A stretch of 64,000 nt of DNA from assembly GCF_025685415.1 (NCBI RefSeq), contig NZ_JAGSYB010000001.1, positions 1,612,001 through 1,676,000 on the forward strand. Reading direction: 5' to 3'. Position 1 is the stretch's first letter, and each line of letters opens with the position of its first letter. Both the position numbers and the translations under genes were made by a program. The notes beneath the pieces are model-generated. The model searched no databases. It saw only the letters and a program-made list of their open reading frames with translations, and was not told where the DNA came from. The stretch is from Terriglobus aquaticus (lineage in GTDB: Bacteria; Acidobacteriota; Terriglobia; Terriglobales; Acidobacteriaceae). Shown here one piece after another: positions 8,517 through 16,294 of the stretch.

Positions 8517-9799
8517 TCACCTCCTACCAACACGCCTGAAGAACGCGCGTTTTGGCCTGAGAAGATGTCCACCTCGCCGATGACGCAGACCTGGTCTGTT
8601 CCGTCGATGGTGTCAGGGTAGAGCTTTAGGCGAACGAGATGATCTTCGAAAAGAGTCCGCGCAAGCGCAACATCTTCCTGCAACACCTTCTTGAACTTGC
8701 TCAGGTTCTGTCGAACCAGTTCCGTCAGGGTTTCCGGGGAGACCACGACCTTGCGTCGACTCTTCGCGATCCGCAACTTCTCACGTAGAGAGATGGCTTC
8801 TCTTTCCAACGCAGCTATGCGTTCTGCGACCACGAGAGACGGTCCCTGCTCCGCGATGACGAGAAGATTCTGAATGCCTTCTTGCTTCAACCGGAGTTGG
8901 CTTTCCATCTCTCTCAGGCCTGCCCGGCTCGCCCGTTCCTCTTCTCGCCTGAACCTTGCGGTCAATTCGGCGTGGGTGGAGGAGACGAGAGGCTCGAAGT
9001 TCGCGGCGCTCAGCAGCTTCGAAGCGAAGAGTTCGGTCAGTTGTTCTGAGAGAACAGATTCGGGTATGCTCAACCGGCTGGTGCACCCGCGGTGCATGCG
9101 TGCGTTCTCGCACCTGTACCGAGATCGACTCTGTAAGCCGTTTGCGATCAGTTTTTCGCCACAGAGACCGCAGAACAGGAAACCGCTGAAGAGGTATGGC
9201 CGGTCCTTGGCCCTGTTGTAACCGCCCTCCACCCGAGACTTCTGCTTGCTGGACATCTTGGATCGACGCTCCGCAGCTGCTGCCCAGAGCTCGTCTGAGA
9301 CGATCCTGAGTTCTGGCGCGTCGATGCGAACCCACTCTGTCTCAGGCTTGTCGACCTTCTGGATCTTGCCGGTATCAGGGTCTTCTTCCTGGTGGCTGAC
9401 ATTCCAGATGTACTGGCCTATGTACTTGACGTTTTTCACGATCGTCTTGATCGGATCTGAACCCCAGTTCGATTCCGTCTTGCGCGCTCGCGAATTGATC
9501 GGCGACGGAATCATTTCCGCGTTCAGCAGCTTGGCGATCCCCATCATGCTCTTGCCGTCCGCGTACATCTGGAAGATGCGCCGTACCACTTCAGCCTCCT
9601 CTTCAAAGATCACGAGCTTGGAGCCGAGGGTTCCGCCTTGCGTCGTCGCGTTCGGGGCGTTCGGATCGAGGACACGGTCGCACCTATAACCGTAAGGAAC
9701 ACTTCCGACGTGGAAGCCCGCGAGGACGCGTCCCTTCTGCCCGGCAAAAGACTTGTCTTGCAGGTTCTTCACGAACTGCTGATCGATCATCGCGTTCAC
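8249..9799 (-). pseudogene. Large serine recombinase, C-terminal part (frameshifted; recombinase, zinc-ribbon and coiled-coil domains)
   Basis: This 516-codon frame continues the serine recombinase after a frameshift near 9804-9810. It begins with NAMIDQQFVKNLQDKS, the linker helix that follows the catalytic domain, then the Recombinase domain (PYGYRCDR, EAEVVRRIFQMYADGKSM, NWGSDPIKTIVKNVKYIG), a zinc ribbon (FCGLCGEKLIANG followed by YRCENARMHRGC), and a coiled coil (~270-350). After about residue 425 (IGEVDIFSGQNARSSG) the sequence loses protein character and runs for ~90 codons through the next gene in another frame, probably because the true stop was lost. Without the N-terminal part this frame cannot catalyse strand exchange. 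An RNA-level or sequencing explanation of the shift cannot be excluded. Confidence 0.8.
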
Positions 9800-9801
9800 A
9801 T

Positions 9802-10215
9802 TCAGGATGATCTCCCAACGGTTCTAGACGTGTCGATGTCCTGCTTCGCGAAGCAGACCGCGGTTTTGCGTTTTCCTGCGTCTTTCACGAACTCCAAGAT
9901 GTCGTGTACATCCCGGGCGCACCGCGACGTATCGTCAAAAAGCACAACGCCGAACTCTCTCGGCTTGCGCTTCATGGCCGCGCGCAGGGCCCCAAAGCCC
10001 GGCCGATTCCGTGTGTTTGTCCCAGATTGAGCGGCGTCCTGATAGATGTGGTCATCAAGAAGAATGATGCCGTTCTTTTCGGCATACTCTCGGCAGGATC
10101 GCTCTTGATCCTGCAGGGAGGCGGGGCGCTGCATCGAGGTCGAGTACCTCGCGTAAAGCGCTGCTCGACGTGTAACACCGCCTGTCGAGGTGTTGGTGAG
10201 GTTAGAGGGTCTCAA
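9802..10215 (-). pseudogene. Large serine recombinase, N-terminal catalytic domain (cut by frameshift)
   Basis: A 137-codon frame starting with TTG at 10215, with GGAAGG seven bases upstream. It carries the resolvase/invertase catalytic domain: ALYARYSTSMQ with the nucleophile serine at 25, then QDQERSCREYAEKNG, GFGALRAAMKRKPREFGVVL and DDTSRCARDVHDI. It ends prematurely at DTSRTVGRSS. Restoring one base in the GGG run at about 9807-9810 would join it directly to EIILNVNAMIDQQF of the next frame, as expected for one ~650-residue enzyme. So a one-base loss in a G run has split the gene, by real decay or by a sequencing error. It is the second recombinase of the element besides the tyrosine integrase. 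Confidence 0.82.
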
Positions 10216-10359
10216 TGTTTCGCCTTCCTTTCAGCGGCGCAGGGTCCGACCTGCTGAAGCCGGTGCCTTGTCTGGTGGTCTGAGAGCAAGAAGGTGGACA
10301 GGATCCGCCCAATCCCTTGCAAGAGCGTTTGTGGTGCGTGGTCAGGGAAGATCCCGGGA

Positions 10360-11124
10360 TCAACTGGAAGACGGACGCTGTTCCGTTGCTTCTGGTCTGG
10401 CCGTATGGGCGCGGTCCGGATCGCGCTGGTCGGGCTTGCTGGTTGCCTTGCCACCTTGTTCCTCCTTGTTGCTGCGATCAGCGTCGGTTAAGGTCACGGG
10501 AGCTTCGGGCGAAGCGGAAGCTTCCAGGTCGGGGGTGGCAGGCGGAGCCGGCGTGATCTCTTCGGCCACCAGTTTCGGATTTGGAACTCTCTGAAGCTCG
10601 TCAGCGAGAATCCTCATGAAGCTCGCCTTCTGCTCCGCGCTCAGGTGCTTGCGATGGAGCAACCGTGCGTACCTCATGGCGAGGTTCTGGACTTCAACGT
10701 CGCTAATCTCCTCAGTGAGGAGCTTTCTCCTGCCGATGAACTCCTGGACGTAGCGGTCAGCAGTCGCCTTGCTGATCCCCGCCTGCTTGAGTAACTTGCT
10801 CCACTTGCCGTCCCGGCCGGTCTTCGCCAAGGCTTCCTTGTAGGCAGCAAGGTTTCTTCCGAGCTCGCGCCTGTTCTCTTGAAGCTGCTTCCGGGTCTTG
10901 GCGACTGCTGCCCTCGTCTTTGCCTTCGCAGACCAGAGCTCCGTGATCTTCAACTCCATGGCGTCAAGCTCCGAGCTGGAGGTCTCCGCAGCAGGTGGTT
11001 TCGTCGTACCCGAAGTTGCGATCGACGTGATGCACGGCATAGGGCAGCTAGCACCCTGCTCAGCCTTGACGATGGCTGGCTTCTTTGCCGAGGGTGGCGG
11101 TCCGCTGAACTGGATGGTGTTCAT
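10360..11124 (-). CDS. DUF3102-like helical protein with disordered tail
   Basis: A 254-residue protein. The ATG at 11124 follows GGAAGGTG and overlaps the stop of the excisionase-like gene by four bases (ATGA), so the two are coupled. A low-complexity N-terminus leads into a long helix (KAKTRAAVAKTRKQLQENRR) and then the segment LGRNLAAYKEALAKTGRDGK, followed by WSKLLKQAGISKATADRYVQ. That segment has the shape of DUF3102 and ParB/KilA-linked helix-turn-helix modules found in phages and plasmids. The last ~80 residues are Pro/Ala/charged and probably disordered. It may act in element control or partition; the DUF3102 resemblance is read by eye. It contains the second copy of the palindromic repeat at 10708-10726. 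Confidence 0.65.
   Translation of the reverse strand: MNTIQFSGPPPSAKKPAIVKAEQGASCPMPCITSIATSGTTKPPAAETSSSELDAMELKITELWSAKAKTRAAVAKTRKQLQENRRELGRNLAAYKEALAKTGRDGKWSKLLKQAGISKATADRYVQEFIGRRKLLTEEISDVEVQNLAMRYARLLHRKHLSAEQKASFMRILADELQRVPNPKLVAEEITPAPPATPDLEASASPEAPVTLTDADRSNKEEQGGKATSKPDQRDPDRAHTARPEATEQRPSSS
10708..10726. repeat. Second exact copy of the 19-base palindromic core
   Basis: Nineteen bases identical to 8111-8129, with a 7-bp inverted repeat (ctcctca / tgaggag) around one base. Here it sits inside the coding sequence of the DUF3102-like protein, encoding KLLTEEI. Two exact copies 2.6 kb apart within the element are unlikely by chance and suggest a binding site or a copied segment. 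Confidence 0.6.
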
Positions 11125-11366
11125 TTCGCCACCTTCCCGTTGAGCATGCGGCTGTCGAGCCAAACCGCGAGGGCGATTGGGTCGAAGCGGTACCCGTTCG
11201 GGGTGCGTAACGCAGGCAGGCGTCCGCTTGCGCACCATCCACAAATGGTGTTGCGGCCGAGTTGAAGTAGGTTCATAACCTCTCGTGTGGTCAGGTAGCG
11301 GTCGAACTGGCGGATGCTGTCCACCAGGCTCGTCCGCGCATCGGGAGCGTCTTTCAAGGCGTTCAT
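11121..11366 (-). CDS. Excisionase-like helix-turn-helix protein
   Basis: An 81-residue protein from the ATG at 11366. It contains a MerR/excisionase-type HTH (helix_turn_helix_17): YLTTREVMNLLQLGRNTICG, then WCASGRLPALRTPNGYRFDP and ALAVWLDSRM. The pattern of strand, turn with GRLPA, and G-[YW]-RF is typical of AlpA/Xis-like recombination directionality factors. Longer frames reach 11738 but read as non-protein and overlap the integrase. It lies between the integrase (141 bases away) and the DUF3102-like gene, with which it shares ATGA, which fits a role in excision control. Confidence 0.75.
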   Translation of the reverse strand: MNALKDAPDARTSLVDSIRQFDRYLTTREVMNLLQLGRNTICGWCASGRLPALRTPNGYRFDPIALAVWLDSRMLNGKVAK

Positions 11367-11506
11367 ACTGGCTAATACCGACCGGTTGTCCCGAACCTGA
11401 ATATGGGGCTGTGGAAAACTTTCGCGCCTGCACTGGGCCGTACAGCTTGCCTCGGGCCACACCGACGCGAAGCCGGGCGCTGGTGCAGTCGCTCGGCCCG
11501 AAGCCA

Positions 11507-12754
11507 TTAGCGGCACTCCGGTTCTTCCAGAAAGCTGAAGCTTGCGTTCACCTGTGAGCGAGTCCTGTCGGAGCGCAGGTCCGCCGCAGCCAGGTACCGG
11601 AGCGTGGTCGTCAGGTCGGAGTGTCCAAGCCATCGCTGGATAGTGGTCGCTGGGACGCCGGCTTCCGCATGGGAAGTCGCGAGGGTCCGGCGAAATTCGT
11701 GCAGGCCCCAGCGCCGGCACACCGCCTTGCTGGAACACCGTTGACCACCACGTGTCACGCAGGAATTGCAGTTGAGGCCTGCATGGAAGGCGAGGCGCTG
11801 CAGTTCGCGGAGGTGATGACGGTTTGGAGCTCCGGATTTTGACGGAAAAAGGAGGGAGGATTGACTGCCAGCCTTCAGATTCTCCAATTCTTTGATCAGG
11901 CTGTCCGGCACCGGAACTGACCGCTCTTCCTTGTCCTTCAGTCGGAACTTGTATGCAGGCTTACTGCGCGCCGAGATGACCTTGTTGCGGAAGTCGACAT
12001 CGTCCCAGGTGCAGTGCGTAACCTCCTGCTCGCGAAAACTCGTGGCCAGAAAGAATGTGAAGAGGATGCGCTGTCGCGTGGTGGCGGCCTGCAGAAGTTT
12101 GGCGACCTGGTCCGGGTGGTAGGCACTCACGACCTTCTCGTCATAGCGAGGCCAGTCTGCGGGCCGAAGAACTCGCGCGGTCCCGTTGCCAATGAGCAGG
12201 GAGTTGATGCGCGCCACGTGGTTGAACACGGTGCGGTCGCTAAGTCCCTTTGCCTTCAGGTGCAACATGTGCTGCAAAATGTCATTGCGGCTAATGTCCG
12301 CGACCAGACGAGAACCATACCGGCCGGCGAAGAGGCCCAGCATGTTCTTACAAGCAGCGAAGGTCTTCGCTGCACGCATTGCTCGGACTTCGTCTAAGTA
12401 TTCCTGGACTGCGATCTGTACAGTGCGCGCAACTGCGGCTCTGACTGATGGAGTGTTGGGTGCAGGATCTTGGACCGCACGCCCAAGCGCAGTGGCGGAC
12501 AGATCATGCTCACGGTTGCGGAGAGCGGCCACTGCGGCCTGCGGTTCGGCACCTACGGATTCCCAGACCCTCTTGCCGTATTTCGCGTAGCGGAGATAAT
12601 AGACCCCCTCCGGATGGGCTGCCTGCTTTCCGTCGATAATGGCGTAGCCGGCTCTCAGCGTGTGATTTTTGTTCCACGCAGGAGCCGCGAACAGGTCCTT
12701 GCGGCCCTGCTTGATACGGATGTAGAGGCGAACTTTCGGAACCTTCGTCTTCAA
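11507..12754 (-). CDS. Tyrosine site-specific integrase with a Cys-rich insert
   Basis: A 415-residue integrase: N-terminal arm-binding region, core-binding (SAM-like) domain at ~112-190 (VQIAVQEYLDEVRAMRAAKT), and catalytic domain at ~210-390. Catalytic residues are visible: Arg241 (SFREQEV), His352 and Arg355 (LHEFRRT), His378 (LGHSD) and Tyr387 (LRYLAA). Between Arg241 and His352 is an unusual insert with Cys329, Cys332, Cys340 and Cys346, spaced like a zinc-binding knuckle. The TTG start at 12754 has GAGGG six bases upstream, and that GAGGG lies in a hairpin arm. Read away from tRNA-Ser(CGA), it most likely catalyses insertion at the 3' end of that tRNA. The gene appears intact. Confidence 0.9.
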   Translation of the reverse strand: MKTKVPKVRLYIRIKQGRKDLFAAPAWNKNHTLRAGYAIIDGKQAAHPEGVYYLRYAKYGKRVWESVGAEPQAAVAALRNREHDLSATALGRAVQDPAPNTPSVRAAVARTVQIAVQEYLDEVRAMRAAKTFAACKNMLGLFAGRYGSRLVADISRNDILQHMLHLKAKGLSDRTVFNHVARINSLLIGNGTARVLRPADWPRYDEKVVSAYHPDQVAKLLQAATTRQRILFTFFLATSFREQEVTHCTWDDVDFRNKVISARSKPAYKFRLKDKEERSVPVPDSLIKELENLKAGSQSSLLFPSKSGAPNRHHLRELQRLAFHAGLNCNSCVTRGGQRCSSKAVCRRWGLHEFRRTLATSHAEAGVPATTIQRWLGHSDLTTTLRYLAAADLRSDRTRSQVNASFSFLEEPECR

Positions 12755-12759
12755 ACAGA

Positions 12760-12788
12760 AACCCTCGAAGGCATATACCTCGAGGGTT
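12760..12788 (-). promoter_or_regulatory. Hairpin that would cover the integrase ribosome site
   Basis: Bases 12760-12768 and 12780-12788 form a 9-bp inverted repeat. In the integrase mRNA the GAGGG ribosome site is in the arm nearer the TTG start and pairs with CCCTC of the other arm. This could hold integrase translation down, or the palindrome could be an operator. Confidence 0.5.
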
Positions 12789-12800
12789 ACCTGAAAGACG

Positions 12801-12855
12801 ATTACTAGTCGCCGGAGCGCCTAGTAATGCCGAATGTGTCACAACGAGTGTCACA
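12801..12855. promoter_or_regulatory. Inverted and direct repeats between integrase and tRNA-Ser
   Basis: An 8-bp perfect inverted repeat, attactag at 12801-12808 and ctagtaat at 12821-12828, is followed by two direct copies of gtgtcaca at 12836-12843 and 12848-12855, 12 bases apart. Repeats in this position are typical of integrase or excisionase arm-type sites near an attachment site, or of an integrase promoter operator. Confidence 0.4.
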
Positions 12856-12895
12856 GACTGCAATTTGGAGCCGAAACTTGGGAACTTTAGAAAAG

Positions 12896-12987
12896 TGGCG
12901 GAGAGTGAGGGATTCGAACCCCCGATCGCCTTACGACGATGTCTGATTTCGAGTCAGGTGCATTCAACCGGGCTCTGCCAACTCTCC
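12896..12987 (-). tRNA. tRNA-Ser (anticodon CGA)
   Basis: Read on the minus strand, the acceptor stem GGAGAGT (from 12987) pairs with ACTCTCC (12906-12900), with discriminator G and an encoded CCA at 12898-12896. The anticodon loop is CTCGAAA within a CTGA/TCAG stem, giving anticodon CGA. A long variable arm (about 12920-12940) and the T arm GGTTCGAATCC are present, as required for a class II serine tRNA. Without CCA it is 89 bases. It is the likely insertion site of the neighbouring element. Confidence 0.95.
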
Positions 12988-13039
12988 GTGGCTCTAGTTT
13001 ATCGCACTCCGGGCAGCCGCGCGGTCTCCGCGCTTCCAC

Positions 13040-13378
13040 TCAGATCGAGTTCGATTCCGCGCTTCTCACTTCAAAGACGTCCAGCGCCTCCTCCAAAGGC
13101 GCTCTCCAGTCCATCTGCGTTGTCGGATCATTCCGACGCGTTACGCGGATACTCACCGCAGAACACTTGTGCTTGCGCGCTAGCTCAAGCAGCTCCTCAA
13201 AGAACTCGTGGTACACGCCTGGGGGCGTTCGCTTGCCAAGGATCATTGGTGCAAGGTTCTCCTGGACTTCTTCGCCGGTGTCCGGCTGTCTCTTTGCCTT
13301 CCGAGAGATGCCACTCTCCCGAACGGGCGTCGGTGGCAACATCAGTCCCGCTTGGGGTATGGGTGTCATCCGAATCAT
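13040..13378 (-). CDS. Hypothetical protein
   Basis: A protein of ~112 residues if started at MIRMTPIPQAG. Earlier in-frame starts at 13402 and 13438 would add a Cys-rich leader (GKCMGCYNCCS) that looks less natural; no candidate start has a strong ribosome site. A flexible Pro-rich first third is followed by a helical segment (GVYHEFFEELLELARKHKCS) and a strand-rich end (AVSIRVTRRNDPTTQ, LEEALDVFEVRS). No membrane segment. It lies between tRNA-Ser and nrdA on the opposite strand to nrdA. Not recognised; the codon pattern and composition look genuine. Confidence 0.5.
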   Translation of the reverse strand: MIRMTPIPQAGLMLPPTPVRESGISRKAKRQPDTGEEVQENLAPMILGKRTPPGVYHEFFEELLELARKHKCSAVSIRVTRRNDPTTQMDWRAPLEEALDVFEVRSAESNSI

Positions 13379-13556
13379 GCTGCAGCAGTTGTAGCAGCCC
13401 ATGCACTTTCCCGGGTAGATTCGAGCCCACACAGTCAACCCCGGTCAAACATCCGTTTGATTTCCAAAAGACGGACCAGCCTTCCACAAGCGGGTTCGGC
13501 GTACCATGCAGGCTTGTCAGCCAGGACCACAAGCTTCGTCCCACATTTGCACATGG

Positions 13557-13572
13557 GCCCTATATCTTGTGC
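13557..13572. promoter_or_regulatory. NrdR-box-like site upstream of nrdA
   Basis: The 16 bases gccctatatcttgtgc closely resemble the NrdR consensus acaCtATATcTtGTGt, especially in the right half. It lies about 210 bases upstream of nrdA. NrdR boxes normally come in pairs about three helical turns apart; only a degenerate candidate is visible ~31 bases upstream, so the call is tentative. Confidence 0.45.
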
Positions 13573-13781
13573 TTGCACGGTTCACTGGCCCGAGCTAGAG
13601 TAGGCATACCTCGAAAGCGCGCCACTGGCTCGCTTTCCAGATGAAGCCGGCAAAGGCGAAATTAAGGCGAATACAATGAGAATGTGGCAGCTTGGCGGAG
13701 CTGCCCTGCTGCCCGCCCGCTCGGACTGCACTCGTAACTAGATCGATTCCGGGCAGCAGCGGCCCACAAGCAAGGAGCACT

Positions 13782-16271
13782 ATGGCGACCACAACCCTGC
13801 AGACCAGCCTTTCCGACATCAACTCGGGCTTCCCGTCCCGCGACGAAACCCCGGTGATGCACGTAAAGAAACGCAACGGCTCCCTGGAAGCCGTGGACGT
13901 CAACAAGATCGTCCGCGCCGTTCAGCGTTGTGCCTTTGGCCTGCAGCACGTGGATGCGATCCGCATCGCCTCCAAGACCATTGGTGGCCTGTACGACGGC
14001 GCGACCACCCGCGAGCTCGACACCATCTCGATCGACACCGCGGCCGCGCTGATCGCCGAGGAGCCGCAGTACTCCAAGCTCGCCGCCCGCCTCTTGCTGG
14101 CCACCATCATCAAGGAAGTCGCCAACCAGAACCTGCACTCGTTCTCGCAGTCCGTCGAATACGGCTTCCAGCAGGGCATCGTCTCCGACGCCACCGCCGA
14201 GTTCGTCCGCGTTCACGCCCGCAAGCTGAATCACGCCATCGACGAAACGGCCTCCGACCGCTTCGAGTACTTCGGTCTGCGTACCGTGTACGACCGCTAC
14301 CTGCTGCGCGATCCTCTCTCCCGCAAGGTCATCGAAACACCGCAACACTTCTTTCTGCGCGTCGCCTGCGGTCTGGCCGGCACACCCAACGAAGCCATCG
14401 AGTTCTACAAGCTCATCGCCGCGCACGAGTACATGCCCAGCTCGCCGACGCTTTTCAACTCCGGCACCAGGCACCCGCAGATGTCCAGCTGCTACCTGCA
14501 CGACTCCCCGGGCGATTCGCTGGAATCCATCTACGACGCTTATAAGGATGTCGCACTGCTGTCCAAGTTCTCCGGCGGCATCGGCCTCGCCTTCCACCGC
14601 GTCCGGTCTGAAGGTTCGCTCATCCGCGCCACCAACGGCCTGTCGAACGGCATTGTGCCGTGGCTGCGCACGCTTGATTCGTCCGTCGCCGCCGTCAACC
14701 AGGGCGGCAAGCGCAAGGGTGCCTGCTGCGTCTATCTGGAGCCGTGGCATGCCGACGTCGAAAACTTCCTCGAACTCCGCGAAAACACCGGCGACCTCTC
14801 CCGCCGCACCTACAACCTGAACACCGCCAACTGGATCCCCGACCTCTTCATGAAGCGCGTCGACCAGGACGGCCTGTGGTCGCTCTTCGATCCCAAGGTG
14901 GTACCGCATCTGCCTGATCTCTTCGGCCCCGACTTCGATGCCGCCTACGAAAAAGCCGAAGAAGAGAAGCTGTACAGCAAGCAGATGAAGGCGCGCGACC
15001 TGTACGCCAAGATGATGCGCTGCCTCGCCGAGACCGGCAATGGCTGGATGACCTTCAAGGACGCCTGCAACCTGAAGAACAACCAGACCGGCGGGCCCGG
15101 CAACGTCATCCATCTCTCCAATCTCTGCACCGAAATCACTGAGGTGACCAGCAGCAACGAAACCGCTGTCTGCAACCTGGGCTCCATCAACCTGGGCCGG
15201 CACACCACGCTCGACGAGGACGGCCGCGTCGTCTTCGACTTTGCGAAGCTGGCCAACACCGTCCGCATCGCGGTACCCATGCTCGACCGCGTCATCGACA
15301 TCAACTTCTACCCCATCCAGACCGCGGCCGACGCCAACAATCGCTGGCGCCCCGTGGGCCTCGGCGTCATGGGCCTGCAGGATGTCTTCTTCCAGATGCG
15401 TCTGCCCTTCGACTCACCTGAGGCACAGGCACTCTCCGCCCGTATCCAGGAAGAGATCTACTACCACGCACTCGTGGCCTCGGTCGCGCTGGCCGAGAAG
15501 GCGGGCCCGCACGCTTCCTTCCACGAAACTCGCCTCAGCAAGGGCCAGTTCCAGTTCGACCTGTGGAACGTGAAGCCCACTCACGAAGCTCGTTGGAACG
15601 ATCTGCGCGAGCGCGTCGCCAAGTTTGGCGTCCGCAATTCCCTGCTCATCGCCATCGCGCCCACCGCAACCATCGCGTCCATCGTCGGCTGCTACGAGTG
15701 CATCGAACCCCAGATCTCCAACCTGTTCAAGCGCGAAACGCTCTCCGGCGAGTTCCTCCAGGTCAACCGCTACCTCATCGACGAGCTCAAGGCGCGTGGC
15801 ATGTGGAACGACGCCATCCGTACCAAGCTCAAGATCGGCGAAGGCTCTATCCAGAACATCGATGAGCTGCCGGACGACCTGAAGCTGATCTACCGGACCG
15901 TGTGGGAAGTTCCCATGCGCTCGCTCATCGAAATGGCTGCCGCACGCAACGCCTATGTCGACCAGGCACAGTCACTCAACCTCTTCGTCGAGTCGCCCAA
16001 CATCGGCCGCCTGTCGTCCATGTATATGTTCGCGTGGAAGGCCGGCCTGAAGACCACCTACTACCTGCGCTCGCGTCCGGCCACCAAGATCGCAAAGACC
16101 ACCGTGCAGCGCGCCGCCATGAGTTCGGCCCAGCCGCTCGCTGGTGTTCCCGGCACCCTGCAGGCACACGAACCCAAGTCGTCTGAGGTGCCGCCCACCG
16201 TTCCGGCAGCCACCGCCGAGGCAATAGCCTGCTCGCTTGAAAACCCGGAAAGCTGCGAAGCCTGCCAGTGA
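13782..16271 (+). CDS. nrdA: Class I ribonucleoside-diphosphate reductase, alpha subunit
   Basis: An 829-residue large subunit that reduces ribonucleoside diphosphates to deoxyribonucleotides with NrdB. The ATG at 13782 follows AAGGAG. An ATP-cone domain fills ~23-115 (VKKRNGSLEAVDVNKIVRAV), giving allosteric activity control. Core motifs follow: SSCYLHDSP (redox Cys), GGKRKGACCVYLEPWHADVE (active-site Cys and Glu), NLCTEI (second redox Cys), ATATIASIVGCYECIEP, and the radical-transfer tyrosine pair in LKTTYYLRSRPATK. The C-terminus ends CEACQ, the swinging CxxC reduced by thioredoxin. nrdB follows after 124 bases on the same strand, and an NrdR-box-like site precedes. The gene appears intact and typical. 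Confidence 0.97.
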   Translation: MATTTLQTSLSDINSGFPSRDETPVMHVKKRNGSLEAVDVNKIVRAVQRCAFGLQHVDAIRIASKTIGGLYDGATTRELDTISIDTAAALIAEEPQYSKLAARLLLATIIKEVANQNLHSFSQSVEYGFQQGIVSDATAEFVRVHARKLNHAIDETASDRFEYFGLRTVYDRYLLRDPLSRKVIETPQHFFLRVACGLAGTPNEAIEFYKLIAAHEYMPSSPTLFNSGTRHPQMSSCYLHDSPGDSLESIYDAYKDVALLSKFSGGIGLAFHRVRSEGSLIRATNGLSNGIVPWLRTLDSSVAAVNQGGKRKGACCVYLEPWHADVENFLELRENTGDLSRRTYNLNTANWIPDLFMKRVDQDGLWSLFDPKVVPHLPDLFGPDFDAAYEKAEEEKLYSKQMKARDLYAKMMRCLAETGNGWMTFKDACNLKNNQTGGPGNVIHLSNLCTEITEVTSSNETAVCNLGSINLGRHTTLDEDGRVVFDFAKLANTVRIAVPMLDRVIDINFYPIQTAADANNRWRPVGLGVMGLQDVFFQMRLPFDSPEAQALSARIQEEIYYHALVASVALAEKAGPHASFHETRLSKGQFQFDLWNVKPTHEARWNDLRERVAKFGVRNSLLIAIAPTATIASIVGCYECIEPQISNLFKRETLSGEFLQVNRYLIDELKARGMWNDAIRTKLKIGEGSIQNIDELPDDLKLIYRTVWEVPMRSLIEMAAARNAYVDQAQSLNLFVESPNIGRLSSMYMFAWKAGLKTTYYLRSRPATKIAKTTVQRAAMSSAQPLAGVPGTLQAHEPKSSEVPPTVPAATAEAIACSLENPESCEACQ

Positions 16272-16294
16272 TCTTCATCTTCTCGACACGTCCA

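Larger units (their letters stand above)
7265..12898. mobile_element. Degraded integrative element inserted at tRNA-Ser(CGA); left border approximate
   Basis: A tyrosine integrase gene begins 142 bases beyond the 3' end of a tRNA-Ser gene and is read away from it. It is followed by an excisionase-like gene, a DUF3102-like gene, a frameshifted large serine recombinase and small orphan genes, all on the minus strand. This is the usual layout of a genomic island at a tRNA 3' end. The right border is inferred to be within the tRNA 3' region at ~12896-12906. No matching direct repeat was found to the left, so the left end is unknown and could even include the CHAT-like cassette. Confidence 0.55.

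Noticed and set aside
13379-13438. A Cys-rich N-terminal extension (GKCMGCYNCCS) of the hypothetical gene at 13040, considered as a metal-binding motif
   Set aside because: The segment lies before the likely start, has no ribosome site support and no matching downstream domain, so it is probably untranslated sequence.
13662-15203. A 513-codon open frame on the minus strand across nrdA
   Set aside because: It is an antisense shadow of nrdA. Its Val/Gly/Asp-rich translation is what high-GC third positions give on the opposite strand; the plus frame carries all reductase motifs.
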